Below, piece after piece: positions 1 through 7,585 of a stretch of DNA of 64,000 bases (positions are counted from its first letter, which is position 1; each line of letters starts with the position of its first letter). The stretch spans positions 1,798,001 to 1,862,000 of the forward strand of contig CP097573.1 in assembly GCA_000492175.2 (NCBI GenBank), read 5' to 3'. The notes below the pieces were generated by a model that was not told the DNA's origin, did not search any database, and saw only the letters and a program-made list of their open reading frames with translations. This DNA comes from Firmicutes bacterium ASF500. GTDB taxonomy: Bacteria; Bacillota; Clostridia; Oscillospirales; Oscillospiraceae. The translations under genes were made by a program, and so were the position numbers.

Positions 1-801
1 CAAAAGAAATTCACCATCGACTTCCTGGACAAGAAGATGAAAGTCAACGAGGGCGAGGTTCCGCAGTATTACATCGAGCAGAGCCATCAGCCCATCATCG
101 ACCCAGAGGAATTTGACAAGGTGCAGGCCGAGTTCGTGCGCCGAAAGGGGCTGGGCCACCGCTACAGTGGCAACAGCATTTTTGCCGCCCGCATCGTCTG
201 CGGTGACTGCGGCAGCTTTTATGGCTCCAAGGTCTGGCACTCCAACAGCAAATACCGCCGCACCATTTGGCAATGCAACGAGAAATTTGCCGGGGAGCGG
301 AAGTGCCGGACGCCCCATCTGCGGGAGGAGGACATCAAGGCCCGGTTCCTGGCAGCGTTCAATCAACTGCTGGACGGCAAGGACACTTTGCTGGAGGATT
401 GCCGCATCATGCAGAACCACCTCACCAACTGCTCTGCCATTGACGCCGAGCTGGAGGAACTGCGCCAGGAAATTGAGGTGGTGACGGAATTGACCCAGCG
501 GTGCATCCAGGAGAACGCCCGGAGCGCCCAGAGCCAGGAGGAATACACTGAACGCTACAATGGCTATGTAGCACGGTATGATGCGGCAAAGGCCAAGCTG
601 GACGCGCTCCAGATAGAGAAAGCCCAGCGGCTGGCCCAAGCGGATAGCATCGGCGGGTTTATGTTTGAACTCTCCGAGTACACCGAAGCCATCACTGAAT
701 TTAACGAGGGACTTTGGCTGGCGGTAGTCGAGAAAGCCACGGCCTACCACGATGGGCGGCTGGTGTTCACCTTCCAGAACGGCACCGAGATAGAGGGCTG
801 A
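1..801 (+). CDS. Large serine recombinase, C-terminal part (left edge partial)
   Basis: The frame is open from base 1 to a TGA at 801, so this is the 3' part of a longer gene; the catalytic resolvase domain lies outside the window. Visible are the end of the recombinase domain (IIDPEEFDKVQ), then a zinc beta-ribbon with cysteines at visible codons 67, 70, 92 and 102 (CGDCG ... C ... C), then a Glu/Gln/Ala-rich coiled-coil segment of about 70 residues, as in large serine integrases of phages and conjugative elements. Such enzymes integrate and excise an element by site-specific recombination. Its position before two XRE regulators and a SLOG gene suggests the edge of a mobile element. I could not identify an att site. 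Confidence 0.9.
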   Translation, partial: QKKFTIDFLDKKMKVNEGEVPQYYIEQSHQPIIDPEEFDKVQAEFVRRKGLGHRYSGNSIFAARIVCGDCGSFYGSKVWHSNSKYRRTIWQCNEKFAGERKCRTPHLREEDIKARFLAAFNQLLDGKDTLLEDCRIMQNHLTNCSAIDAELEELRQEIEVVTELTQRCIQENARSAQSQEEYTERYNGYVARYDAAKAKLDALQIEKAQRLAQADSIGGFMFELSEYTEAITEFNEGLWLAVVEKATAYHDGRLVFTFQNGTEIEG

Positions 802-810
802 CACAGATAA

Positions 811-848
811 AACCCGTTGATTCCGCAAAATGGGATCAACGGGTTTTA
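811..848. terminator. Bidirectional terminator between recombinase and XRE gene
   Basis: Arms 811-824 and 832-845 form a 14-bp stem (one G-T pair or mismatch) with a 7-nt loop. T-runs lie on both sides, so it can serve the recombinase on the plus strand and the convergent XRE gene on the minus strand. Confidence 0.8.
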
Positions 849-1145
849 CATTGTGTCCATAAGCTCCAGCAGAAGGTTCCTCTGCCTGTCCGACAGCGAG
901 GTCCATTTGGCGAACAGCGTCTGCTGTTCATCGGTCAGCTCCAGAGGATTCCCTTCGGCGAAGAATTGTGCCAGAGTAATACCGAACGCCGTACACACCG
1001 CCTCCAAGGTCGGCAGCGTGGGAGCGTTGTTTCTCTTGAACATATTTGTAACGGTGGAGTGGGACAAGCCCGATTCTTTTGCCAGCCGGTATTCCGTCCA
1101 GCCCCGCTCCACCATCATGTCTTTGATTCGGCCTTGTGCGTCCAC
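846..1145 (-). CDS. XRE-family HTH regulator (first paralogue)
   Basis: 99-residue protein with an N-terminal HTH (GWTEYRLAKESGLSHSTVTN, then FKRNNAPTLPTLEAVCTAFG) and a short C-terminal helix region. The start is GTG at 1145; the in-frame stop five codons upstream leaves no alternative, and the nearby ATG pair is in another frame. It is about half identical to the XRE protein at 1589-1897, so the two are paralogues flanking a small gene. The gene ends inside the shared terminator at 811-848. A perfect palindrome just upstream (1168-1199) is a candidate operator, so autoregulation is likely, as is usual for element-borne XRE repressors. Confidence 0.85.
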   Translation of the reverse strand: MDAQGRIKDMMVERGWTEYRLAKESGLSHSTVTNMFKRNNAPTLPTLEAVCTAFGITLAQFFAEGNPLELTDEQQTLFAKWTSLSDRQRNLLLELMDTM

Positions 1146-1167
1146 ATCATCACCCGCCTATCTGTAA

Positions 1168-1199
1168 CTATTATAATTCCCAAAATGGTGTTATAATAG
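1168..1199. promoter_or_regulatory. Candidate operator palindrome upstream of XRE gene
   Basis: CTATTATAA at 1168-1176 and TTATAATAG at 1191-1199 are perfect 9-bp inverted repeats with a 14-nt spacer. Each arm also contains a TATAAT-like -10 hexamer, one on each strand, so it may cover divergent promoters for the XRE gene and the small gene at 1289. Confidence 0.5.
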
Positions 1200-1288
1200 G
1201 CACGATGGGTAGATAGCGAACGGCCCAAAAAGGACATAGTGTTTTAATAGCCCTGGCTGGGGAATACTGACTGAAACAGGAGGTTGTC

Positions 1289-1540
1289 ATGGAAGAACCT
1301 AAAACAATTTTTGAATACTTGGCCCAGAAGCAAAATATCACAGTAGAAGAAATGAGGGCCATCATCGCGGCCCGCATTGAAGCTGGGATGAATGACCCTG
1401 ACCCGGTGAAACGGGCATCGTGGGAGGAGATACCACGCGCCGGGGAAATCCCCACGCCGGAAGAATGGCTCCGCTATGCGGTGGAACAACTGGAAGCGGA
1501 AGGGCGCGGCGATCTGCTGCGCTGGTATGAAATCTTTTGA
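1289..1540 (+). CDS. Small hypothetical protein
   Basis: 83 residues, acidic, no membrane segment and no signal peptide. ATG at 1289 follows an ideal ribosome site (AGGAGGTTGTC), so it is probably translated. The sequence is helical with the motif NDPDPVKRASWEEIP in the middle and a Trp-Tyr rich end. From memory, small Firmicute mobile-element proteins with NDPDP...W..IP motifs have been filed near the Spo0A C-terminal domain, but I cannot confirm that relation here and assign no function. It sits alone between two minus-strand XRE genes. Confidence 0.6.
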   Translation: MEEPKTIFEYLAQKQNITVEEMRAIIAARIEAGMNDPDPVKRASWEEIPRAGEIPTPEEWLRYAVEQLEAEGRGDLLRWYEIF

Positions 1541-1588
1541 TACAGAAAATCAACGGTGCCGGGAACCCTGACATCCCCGGCACAGATT

Positions 1589-1897
1589 TTATTTTGTATT
1601 CATAGCCCGAAGCATTTGTAGCGCCGCCTGCTTCTGCTCTGGGGAAAGAGACACCCAATGGTCGAACAACTCCTTCAATTCTGGCGTCAATTCCACCATC
1701 TCGCTCTCGGCGAAGAATTGAGCCAGGGAGATGCCGAAAGCAGAGCATACGGCCTCCAAGGTTGCGATGGATGGAACTGTGTTTCGCTTAAAAATATTCG
1801 CCAGTGTAGACTCGGAAAGCCCGCTCTCCTTCGCCAGCCGATAGGCTGTCCAGCCCCGTTCCGCCATCAACTGCCGCAATCTGGAATGTGTGTCCAT
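1589..1897 (-). CDS. XRE-family HTH regulator (second paralogue)
   Basis: 102 residues with an N-terminal HTH (GWTAYRLAKESGLSESTLAN) and FAES/ELTPELKEL tail closely matching the paralogue at 846-1145. ATG at 1897 is preceded on the minus strand by GGGAGGTGACATC, a clear ribosome site. It is divergent from the SLOG gene at 2015; three TACCGTT boxes in the shared upstream region (1925-1976) are candidate binding sites for it. Role as a repressor of the element is inference from family and position. Confidence 0.87.
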   Translation of the reverse strand: MDTHSRLRQLMAERGWTAYRLAKESGLSESTLANIFKRNTVPSIATLEAVCSAFGISLAQFFAESEMVELTPELKELFDHWVSLSPEQKQAALQMLRAMNTK

Positions 1898-1924
1898 GAT
1901 GTCACCTCCCTCTTGCTCATATTT

Positions 1925-1981
1925 TACCGTTCACTTAAATGGTTTTATACCGTTGACTTGTACTGAATATACCGTTATATT
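1925..1981 (+). promoter_or_regulatory. Promoter of SLOG gene with three TACCGTT boxes
   Basis: TTGACT (1953-1958), 17-nt spacer and TATATT (1976-1981) form a good sigma-A promoter. TACCGTT occurs at 1925-1931, 1948-1954 and 1970-1976, spaced 23 and 22 bp (two helix turns), touching both promoter hexamers. An inverted copy (ACGGTAA) lies just before the start codon at about 2007-2013. Confidence 0.65.
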
Positions 1982-2014
1982 AAACAGTATTATCACACGA
2001 AGGAGGACGGTAAA

Positions 2015-2503
2015 ATGACGGAGCAAGAGTTGAGACAACATCGGTGCTGCTTCACAGGCCACAGACCGGAGCGCCTCGGAATGCCGGAAATCGAGGTTAT
2101 TTCTGGGTTGAAAAAAGGAATCCGTCAGGCTATTGCTGACGGATTCCAAACATTTATCTCAGGGATGGCAAGAGGAGTCGATCTCTGGGCGGCGGAGATT
2201 GTACTGGAACTCCGGGACGAGGGGGCCGCAATCCGCCTCATCTGCGCCAGTCCCTACACAGGTTTCGAGAGCCGCTGGAGCCGGGAGTGGCAGGAGCGGT
2301 ACCGCCAAGTCATGGAGCGGGCCGACCTGGTGCGCTTCATCTGCCCCGGATACAGCCGGGATTGTTTCCAGCGGCGGAACCAGTGGATGGTTGACCATTC
2401 GGCGCGGGTGATTGCCGTTTATAACGGCCAGCCCAGCGGAACACGGAACACGATAGAATACGCAAGGCAGCACGGAGTGCCGGTGATTCTGTTCCCTCGC
2501 TAA
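2015..2503 (+). CDS. SLOG-family (DUF1273/YpsA-like) protein
   Basis: 162 residues. The N-terminal CCFTGHRPERLG and the later FISGMARGVDLWAAE are typical of the DUF1273/YpsA branch of SLOG Rossmann-fold proteins; ADLVRFIC and NTIEYARQHGVPVILF close the fold. SLOG proteins are thought to bind nucleotide-derived ligands, and many mobile elements carry DUF1273 genes; the exact role is unknown. ATG at 2015 follows GAAGGAGGACGG. Expression probably depends on the promoter at 1953-1981, which overlaps candidate XRE boxes. It ends an element-like block before the chromosomal NhaC gene. Confidence 0.82.
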   Translation: MTEQELRQHRCCFTGHRPERLGMPEIEVISGLKKGIRQAIADGFQTFISGMARGVDLWAAEIVLELRDEGAAIRLICASPYTGFESRWSREWQERYRQVMERADLVRFICPGYSRDCFQRRNQWMVDHSARVIAVYNGQPSGTRNTIEYARQHGVPVILFPR

Positions 2504-2619
2504 TATTTCTCCACAAAATGCTGTTAGACCGCTGAACTTATTAGCCTTGCACACCCCTCTGCAAACACCCCCCTACGCAAAAAGGGTGTGCATTTGTATC
2601 AAGTTTTGCCACCTTTGCC

Positions 2620-2654
2620 AAAAAGGAAGACACGCAAAGCGTGTCTTCCTTTTT
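2620..2654. terminator. Perfect 16-bp palindromic terminator
   Basis: Arms 2620-2635 and 2639-2654 are perfectly complementary with a 3-nt loop, A-run on the left and T-run on the right, so it can act in both directions. It lies in the 298-bp gap between the SLOG gene and nhaC, which otherwise holds no gene. Confidence 0.8.
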
Positions 2655-2712
2655 GGGTTCCGCTCCCGTTAGCCGCTCCACCCTTCGGTATTAAAATGCT
2701 CGGGCAGGCTGA

Positions 2713-2738
2713 GGGCCGCCAACAGATGTTGGCGGCCC
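2713..2738. repeat. GC-rich hairpin downstream of nhaC-like gene
   Basis: GGGCCGCCAAC (2713-2723) and GTTGGCGGCCC (2728-2738) form an 11-bp stem with a 4-nt loop. It lacks a clear T-run; it may stabilise the 3' end of the minus-strand transcript. Confidence 0.5.
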
Positions 2739-2801
2739 CAACCGTTTGGAGAGGGAACAGTGAAGAGGATATCTATCCGTTCAGCCGGGGAGCAGAGGGG
2801 T

Positions 2802-4226
2802 TCACTCCTGGCTGGCGCTGGTACGCTTCTCTTTAATGAGCATCACATCATCCTGATTGTAGATTCCAAATCCGGTCATAATGTAGATCGCGGCAAAGAC
2901 CACACCCAGATAGGTGATCGGCGCGTACAGCACATATTCAAAGGAGCTCACGCCCAACGTACCCAGGATAAAGACGGAGATGTTGCTCCACGGGACGATG
3001 GGTGAGAAGGCAGTGCCGGTGTCCTCCAGCATTCTGGAGAGGTTCTTGCGGTGCAGGCCGTACTTGTCAAACATGGGGGCCAGGATGGGACCTACGATGG
3101 AGAAGGTCACCAGGTAGACGCCGACCAGAGAGGCCAGAACGAGGTGCAGGATGTAGCTGAATCCCAGCAGGGACTTGCGGCCCTTGGCATATTTCTGAAT
3201 GGCGTCCAGCAGCACCTGGAACACTCCGGTGGTTTTCAGCGAGGAGCTGAACATCGCCGCTCCAATAATCAGCGCCACGGAGGACATCATATTCAGCAGG
3301 CCGCCCCGGTTAATCATGGAATCCACCAGCGACACGCCCGTGGAGGCGTTCATTCCGCTTGCCATAGCGGTCAGGACCTCTTTCAGGGTCCGGCCCTGGA
3401 TCAAGACGGCCAGCACGTCCGCCAGCAGGATTCCGATGCCAAACACAGGGATTGTCGGCTTCCGGAGGAAGATCAGAACCAGGACCACCACTGGGGGCAG
3501 GAGCAGCAGGGGATTCAGGCTAAAGTTTTCACTCAGCGTCTGGAGAATCAGCTGATAGTTTTCGCTCTGGATATTGCCGCCCTGGAACCGCAGTCCCAAA
3601 ACCACATACAGCCCCAGGGACACCAGCAGACAGGGGACGGTGGTGTACAGCATGGACTTGATGTGCTCGATAATGTCCACGCCGGACACATAGGGGGCCA
3701 TAATGGTCGTGTCGGAGAGGGGGGAGAGCTTGTCACCGAAGATCGCCCCCACCACAATCGCGCCCGCGGCATAGGGAGCCGGGATGCCCAGGCCCTCCGC
3801 CACGCCCATCAGGGCAACGCCGATGGTGCCCATCGTCCCCCAGGAGGTACCGGTCATCAGGGACATCAGACAGCACAGAATACAGGTGGCGACCAGGAAA
3901 ATAGGGGCGGGCAGCAGTTTCAGCCCGTAATACATGAGCAGCGGGACGGTCCCGGAGGTCATCCAGGACCCAATCAGGATACCCACGAACATCATAATCA
4001 GCATACCCATAAACATGGTCTTAAAGGTATCGCCGATGTCGGCCTCAAAGTCCTGCCAGGTGTACCCAAAGGCCGTGCCCAAAAAGACGGCGGCCAGAGA
4101 GGCCAGAATCAGGCTGACGCCGGGATTCGCTTTCAGGCCCGCCACGCAGTACAGCAGTACCGCCAGAGAGAGGACCAGGATCGCGATGGACTTGCCGGGA
4201 GATATGGTTTTTCTTGTTTCCTTCAT
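2802..4226 (-). CDS. Na+/H+ antiporter, NhaC family
   Basis: 474-residue membrane protein with about 11-12 hydrophobic segments. MTGTSWGTMGTIGVALMG and GAIFGDKLSPLSDTT are hallmark stretches of the NhaC family, which exchanges Na+ or an organic anion for protons at the plasma membrane. I chose ATG at 4226 because AAAGGAGGAGCTTT stands directly before it; an upstream in-frame ATG at 4253 would overlap the ribosome site. It is the last gene of a three-gene operon with the DUF3604 and M20-like genes (27 bp gap), so the substrate may be the product or substrate of those proteins rather than plain Na+. NhaC relatives beside amidohydrolases are common; the pairing here is inference. Confidence 0.9.
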   Translation of the reverse strand: MKETRKTISPGKSIAILVLSLAVLLYCVAGLKANPGVSLILASLAAVFLGTAFGYTWQDFEADIGDTFKTMFMGMLIMMFVGILIGSWMTSGTVPLLMYYGLKLLPAPIFLVATCILCCLMSLMTGTSWGTMGTIGVALMGVAEGLGIPAPYAAGAIVVGAIFGDKLSPLSDTTIMAPYVSGVDIIEHIKSMLYTTVPCLLVSLGLYVVLGLRFQGGNIQSENYQLILQTLSENFSLNPLLLLPPVVVLVLIFLRKPTIPVFGIGILLADVLAVLIQGRTLKEVLTAMASGMNASTGVSLVDSMINRGGLLNMMSSVALIIGAAMFSSSLKTTGVFQVLLDAIQKYAKGRKSLLGFSYILHLVLASLVGVYLVTFSIVGPILAPMFDKYGLHRKNLSRMLEDTGTAFSPIVPWSNISVFILGTLGVSSFEYVLYAPITYLGVVFAAIYIMTGFGIYNQDDVMLIKEKRTSASQE

Positions 4227-4253
4227 AAAGCTCCTCCTTTTTACCGCGCACAA

Positions 4254-6218
4254 TCAACTAACCCAAATTGGGCTTGACCACGCCATTGCTTTGTCCTTCT
4301 GATGGACCCGCACATAGTAATACTGCCAGCCGTGCTCCGGTACGCCGCTGTCGGTAAAGGTGAAGGACAGCTCCGTTCCCGCCCCCATACGGCGGCAGAC
4401 GGTATGGCCCATGGAGATGACCTCCACCCGGTCGATCTCGCCGGTGCCGGAGACCTTCACCGTCAGGGTACGCACCGGGTTCTCCTCCAGAGAAATCTCC
4501 TGGCCCATGCCCGCGCCGTTGAGGGAGACATCCAGAAGGATACGCTCCCCCGTCGTGGCATATACCCGGCGGTTCCAGAGGGCGTCAAACACGCTCTCCA
4601 GGTCCAGCCGGTCCGCCAGGACGCAGGTCAGCCCGCCCCGATAGCTCTCCAGGTCGGAGGGGAAGACCCAGTGGGAGTATCCCGGGGTGCCGGCGTGGCT
4701 GTCGCTTCCGGTGACAAAGCCCAGCCGGTAGCCCTTCTCCAGGGCATACTGCACCGAGTGCTTTTCATAAACGGAGCCGCCGATGATCGGCCTTTCGCAC
4801 CCCTCTCCCTCAGAGCTGCCCCAGGAGGAGTAGATCTCCGCCAGCCGCTGAAACTCTCCGTCGTGGAGCTCCCAGCTGCCCAGCATCACCTTTTTGGCCG
4901 TGTGGTGGGGGACGGTAATCGCCCGGACCTTCCGCTCCCTGAGCTGCTTCCAGAGCTCCTCGGGGCAGTAGCTGCCCGGGTCCACGCACCGGCGGATGGG
5001 CTCGTCATAGGACTCATAATACACGTTTCGGTCCCCCCCGAACTCCGGGTTGGGGGCGTCGTTGTGATACTCATAGCCCAGGATGGGGACGAAGCGCCCC
5101 GGCTCATAGAACTGCCGGTTGACCGATTGGATCTCCTGCCACTGGACATCCGTCATGTAACAGCTCAGGGAATTCATCGCGGTCTCGTTGTTGTTGGTGT
5201 AGCGCCCGGCGTCCGGGTCGGTCAGCGCACAGAAATCCACCCGCGCCACCTCCCGGGCGTACTCGTAGTAGGACCGGCCGCTGCCCCTGCCCCACTGGAT
5301 GCCGGTATGTCCGTGGAGGTCGCCCCAGAAGTGCCTCGGCCCCTCCAGCCGGTCCGCCGCCTCCCCCGGATTGCTCCAGGCCTCCCTCTCCCCGTCCGTG
5401 ACCCGGACCCGCAGGGGGCCGGCCTGCCGCGGGAGAATCGGGACTGTTTTCACTCCGCACTCCCAGGACTCAAAGCTCCCCTCATAAATCAGCTCCTCCC
5501 CAGCGTAGCACCTCACCGGCCCGGTATGCCCTGTGACCGGGTTATGGAACCGGTCCACCGCCAGCACCGCCAGCTCAGCCGGAACGTCCTTCTCCAGGTC
5601 AGAGGGAAGAATCGCCTCAAAGGCGGCGGCCGGGCCGGGGCGGAGGGTCATGATCGGGGGGCTGCTGGTCAGATAATATCCGCTGTAGGGGGCCGCCAGG
5701 GTACCCCGCTGGTCGGTGGCCGCGTCAAACTGCACCGGCCCCGCCACCCGGCAGGTCCGGCCCGCCGCCTGGGGGTGATAGCTGGTGTCACCATAGGTCA
5801 GAACCACCTGGTCCCCCCGCTCCAGATCGTGCCCCAGCACCCGCACCCACACATGGGTGCCCACGTGCTCACACACGTTTTCCGTCTTTTGCCGGTCCGG
5901 CCCCCGCTTCCACCAGTCATTTTCCACCAGGAAGGTGTGGACCGAGGCGTTCTTCCGGCTGGTTTTCGCGGTGGTGTACCCCGGATAGATGGGTATGTCA
6001 ATCTGCGGCCGGAGAAAGCCGAAGGGGATGGTAAACCGGATCACGCCGCCAGTATAGATGGTGTCCTCCCCCACGGTATAGGTCACGGTCACCGTGATAT
6101 CGGTCCCAACGGAGGCCTCAGCCGGCGACACAGAGACGGAGCCGTTGGTCCGCCTGATCTGCTCCATCCCGTTCCACATGATCTGGACCTCATTGTAATA
6201 GTTTAGTCTTTTGTCCAT
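4254..6218 (-). CDS. DUF3604 / PHP-like metal-dependent hydrolase family protein
   Basis: 654 residues, no signal peptide. The first about 290 residues are beta-rich (VSVSPAEASVGTDITVTVTY) and look like immunoglobulin-type domains. HFWGDLHGHTGIQWGRG near residue 300 starts the DUF3604 region, which resembles PHP phosphoesterases, with further metal-ligand candidates in DFCALTDPDA, ITVPHHTAKK and GFVTGSDSHAG. The C-terminal 100 residues are again beta-rich. Substrate unknown. ATG at 6218 has GGAGATGAGAGG upstream and overlaps the M20-like gene by 29 bp, so the two are translationally coupled. Candidate role: hydrolysis of a compound imported by the adjoining NhaC transporter. Confidence 0.82.
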   Translation of the reverse strand: MDKRLNYYNEVQIMWNGMEQIRRTNGSVSVSPAEASVGTDITVTVTYTVGEDTIYTGGVIRFTIPFGFLRPQIDIPIYPGYTTAKTSRKNASVHTFLVENDWWKRGPDRQKTENVCEHVGTHVWVRVLGHDLERGDQVVLTYGDTSYHPQAAGRTCRVAGPVQFDAATDQRGTLAAPYSGYYLTSSPPIMTLRPGPAAAFEAILPSDLEKDVPAELAVLAVDRFHNPVTGHTGPVRCYAGEELIYEGSFESWECGVKTVPILPRQAGPLRVRVTDGEREAWSNPGEAADRLEGPRHFWGDLHGHTGIQWGRGSGRSYYEYAREVARVDFCALTDPDAGRYTNNNETAMNSLSCYMTDVQWQEIQSVNRQFYEPGRFVPILGYEYHNDAPNPEFGGDRNVYYESYDEPIRRCVDPGSYCPEELWKQLRERKVRAITVPHHTAKKVMLGSWELHDGEFQRLAEIYSSWGSSEGEGCERPIIGGSVYEKHSVQYALEKGYRLGFVTGSDSHAGTPGYSHWVFPSDLESYRGGLTCVLADRLDLESVFDALWNRRVYATTGERILLDVSLNGAGMGQEISLEENPVRTLTVKVSGTGEIDRVEVISMGHTVCRRMGAGTELSFTFTDSGVPEHGWQYYYVRVHQKDKAMAWSSPIWVS

Positions 6219-7407
6219 GAATACCTCTCATCTCCTTTAAATAATCCACTGTAAATTGTACGCAGAGGGCCGTTCCATAGCGCAAAACGCCCTCGTCCAC
6301 GGTGAATTTGCTGCTGTAGTTATTTTCCACATACCCCAGCTGACGGTTTGTGCAGCCCAAGTTCACATAGACGCAGGGGGCGTGACCGCCATAGCAGGCG
6401 AAGTCCTCGCTGGACATCACCGGCGGCATGCTGGTCAGCACGTCTCCGGCCGGGCGCAGACGCTCCGCGGCCCGGGCCGCGATCCGGCTGAGGGCCTCGT
6501 CGTTGACCAGCGGCGGGAGCATGTAGTGGTACTCCAGCCGCGCGCCGCACCCGTGGGCCGCGGCGGAATGCTCGATGATGTTCCGCAGCTCCCCCTCGAT
6601 CTTCTCCCGGATCTCCGCCGAGTGGGTCCTGACGGTGCCCTCCATCCGCACATGGCCGGCGATGATATTCCGCTGGGTGCCCCCCTGTATGGTCCCGATG
6701 GTCACCGCCAGGGGGTACAGCGGGTTGCTGTTTCTCGACACATAGCTCTGCACATCGAAGATTACCCCGGCCGCGGCCACAATAGCGTCCTTTCCCAGGT
6801 GGGGCAGGCTGCCATAGGCGCTTCTGCCAAAAATTTCTATGGAGAATTTGTCGGCGCTGGCCATGCGGTGGCCGGGCGTCACATCGGTCTGGAAGGCCTC
6901 CAGTCCGCCATACATATGGGAGGCGTAAACCGCGTCCACCCCGTCCATAATTCCCCGGCGGATATACTCCAGCGCCCCCTGGGCCGACTCCTCCGCCCCC
7001 TGGAAGAGAAGCCTTACGTCCCCCTCCAGCTCGTCCCGCAGCCGGTACAGAAGCCGGGCCGCGCCCAGCATCATGGCGATGTGGCAGTCCCGCCCGGTGG
7101 CGTGCATCAGACCCCGGTTGACGCTGGCGAAGGGAAGCCCCGTCTCCTCCCGGAGGATGACGCCGTCGATGTCCGCCCGGAGGAGGAGGGTCTTGCTGCC
7201 GGGGCCCCGTTTTCCCCCTCGGATCTCACAGTACACCCCGGAGATGTCCTCAAAGCGCGCCGGCTCCAGCCCAATGTCCCGGAGCCGCTCCTCTATGGCG
7301 ATGGTCGTCTGCACCTCCTCCCAGGCCACCTCGGGGTATTGATGAAACCAGCGCCTCTGCTCGATCACATACGCTTCGCATTCGTCCGCCAGCCGTTTAA
7401 TATCCAT
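6190..7407 (-). CDS. M20-family amidohydrolase-like protein with altered metal site
   Basis: 405 residues, cytoplasmic, with the M20D fold (RADIDGVILREETGLPF, FQGAEES, PHLGKDAI, SSEDFACYGG). Normal members hydrolyse N-acyl amino acids with a two-metal site whose signature is MHACGHD. Here it is MHATGRDCH (residues 101-109), so the Cys and His ligands are Thr104 and Arg106. The C-terminal His (usually L-H-x-P-x-F) is Tyr364 in NNYSSKF. The Glu pair (139-140) and His164 remain. The DNA reads this unambiguously and the frame is otherwise intact, so this is a divergent enzyme or pseudoenzyme rather than a decayed gene. ATG at 7407 follows AAGGAGTGTATCAGAT. First gene of the operon leading to DUF3604 and NhaC; divergent LysR gene next door. 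Confidence 0.85.
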   Translation of the reverse strand: MDIKRLADECEAYVIEQRRWFHQYPEVAWEEVQTTIAIEERLRDIGLEPARFEDISGVYCEIRGGKRGPGSKTLLLRADIDGVILREETGLPFASVNRGLMHATGRDCHIAMMLGAARLLYRLRDELEGDVRLLFQGAEESAQGALEYIRRGIMDGVDAVYASHMYGGLEAFQTDVTPGHRMASADKFSIEIFGRSAYGSLPHLGKDAIVAAAGVIFDVQSYVSRNSNPLYPLAVTIGTIQGGTQRNIIAGHVRMEGTVRTHSAEIREKIEGELRNIIEHSAAAHGCGARLEYHYMLPPLVNDEALSRIAARAAERLRPAGDVLTSMPPVMSSEDFACYGGHAPCVYVNLGCTNRQLGYVENNYSSKFTVDEGVLRYGTALCVQFTVDYLKEMRGIHGQKTKLLQ

Positions 7408-7501
7408 ATCTGATACACTCCTTGATTACTGTGTTGAAGTATACACCTTTTTTGCCCGTTTGCATAATACTGTGTTCATATATGGGGTATAAGATTTCGC
7501 T

Positions 7502-7531
7502 ATTATACAACGGGCTGATTTAATGTATAAT
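7502..7531. promoter_or_regulatory. LysR-type operator over the LysR promoter
   Basis: ATTATACA (7502-7509) and TGTATAAT (7524-7531) are perfect 8-bp inverted repeats with a 14-nt spacer. The right arm contains a TATAAT -10 for the LysR gene. Position between divergent LysR and M20-like genes fits an autoregulatory LysR site. Confidence 0.5.
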
Positions 7532-7585
7532 AAGAGCCAGAAAGCTGTAGGCCGCGCACCTGTCTCAAAGGATGGCGAACTTACC

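Noticed and set aside
1925..1976. CRISPR-like reading of the three TACCGTT repeats
   Set aside because: Repeats are only 7 bp and overlap a promoter; no array, no cas genes.
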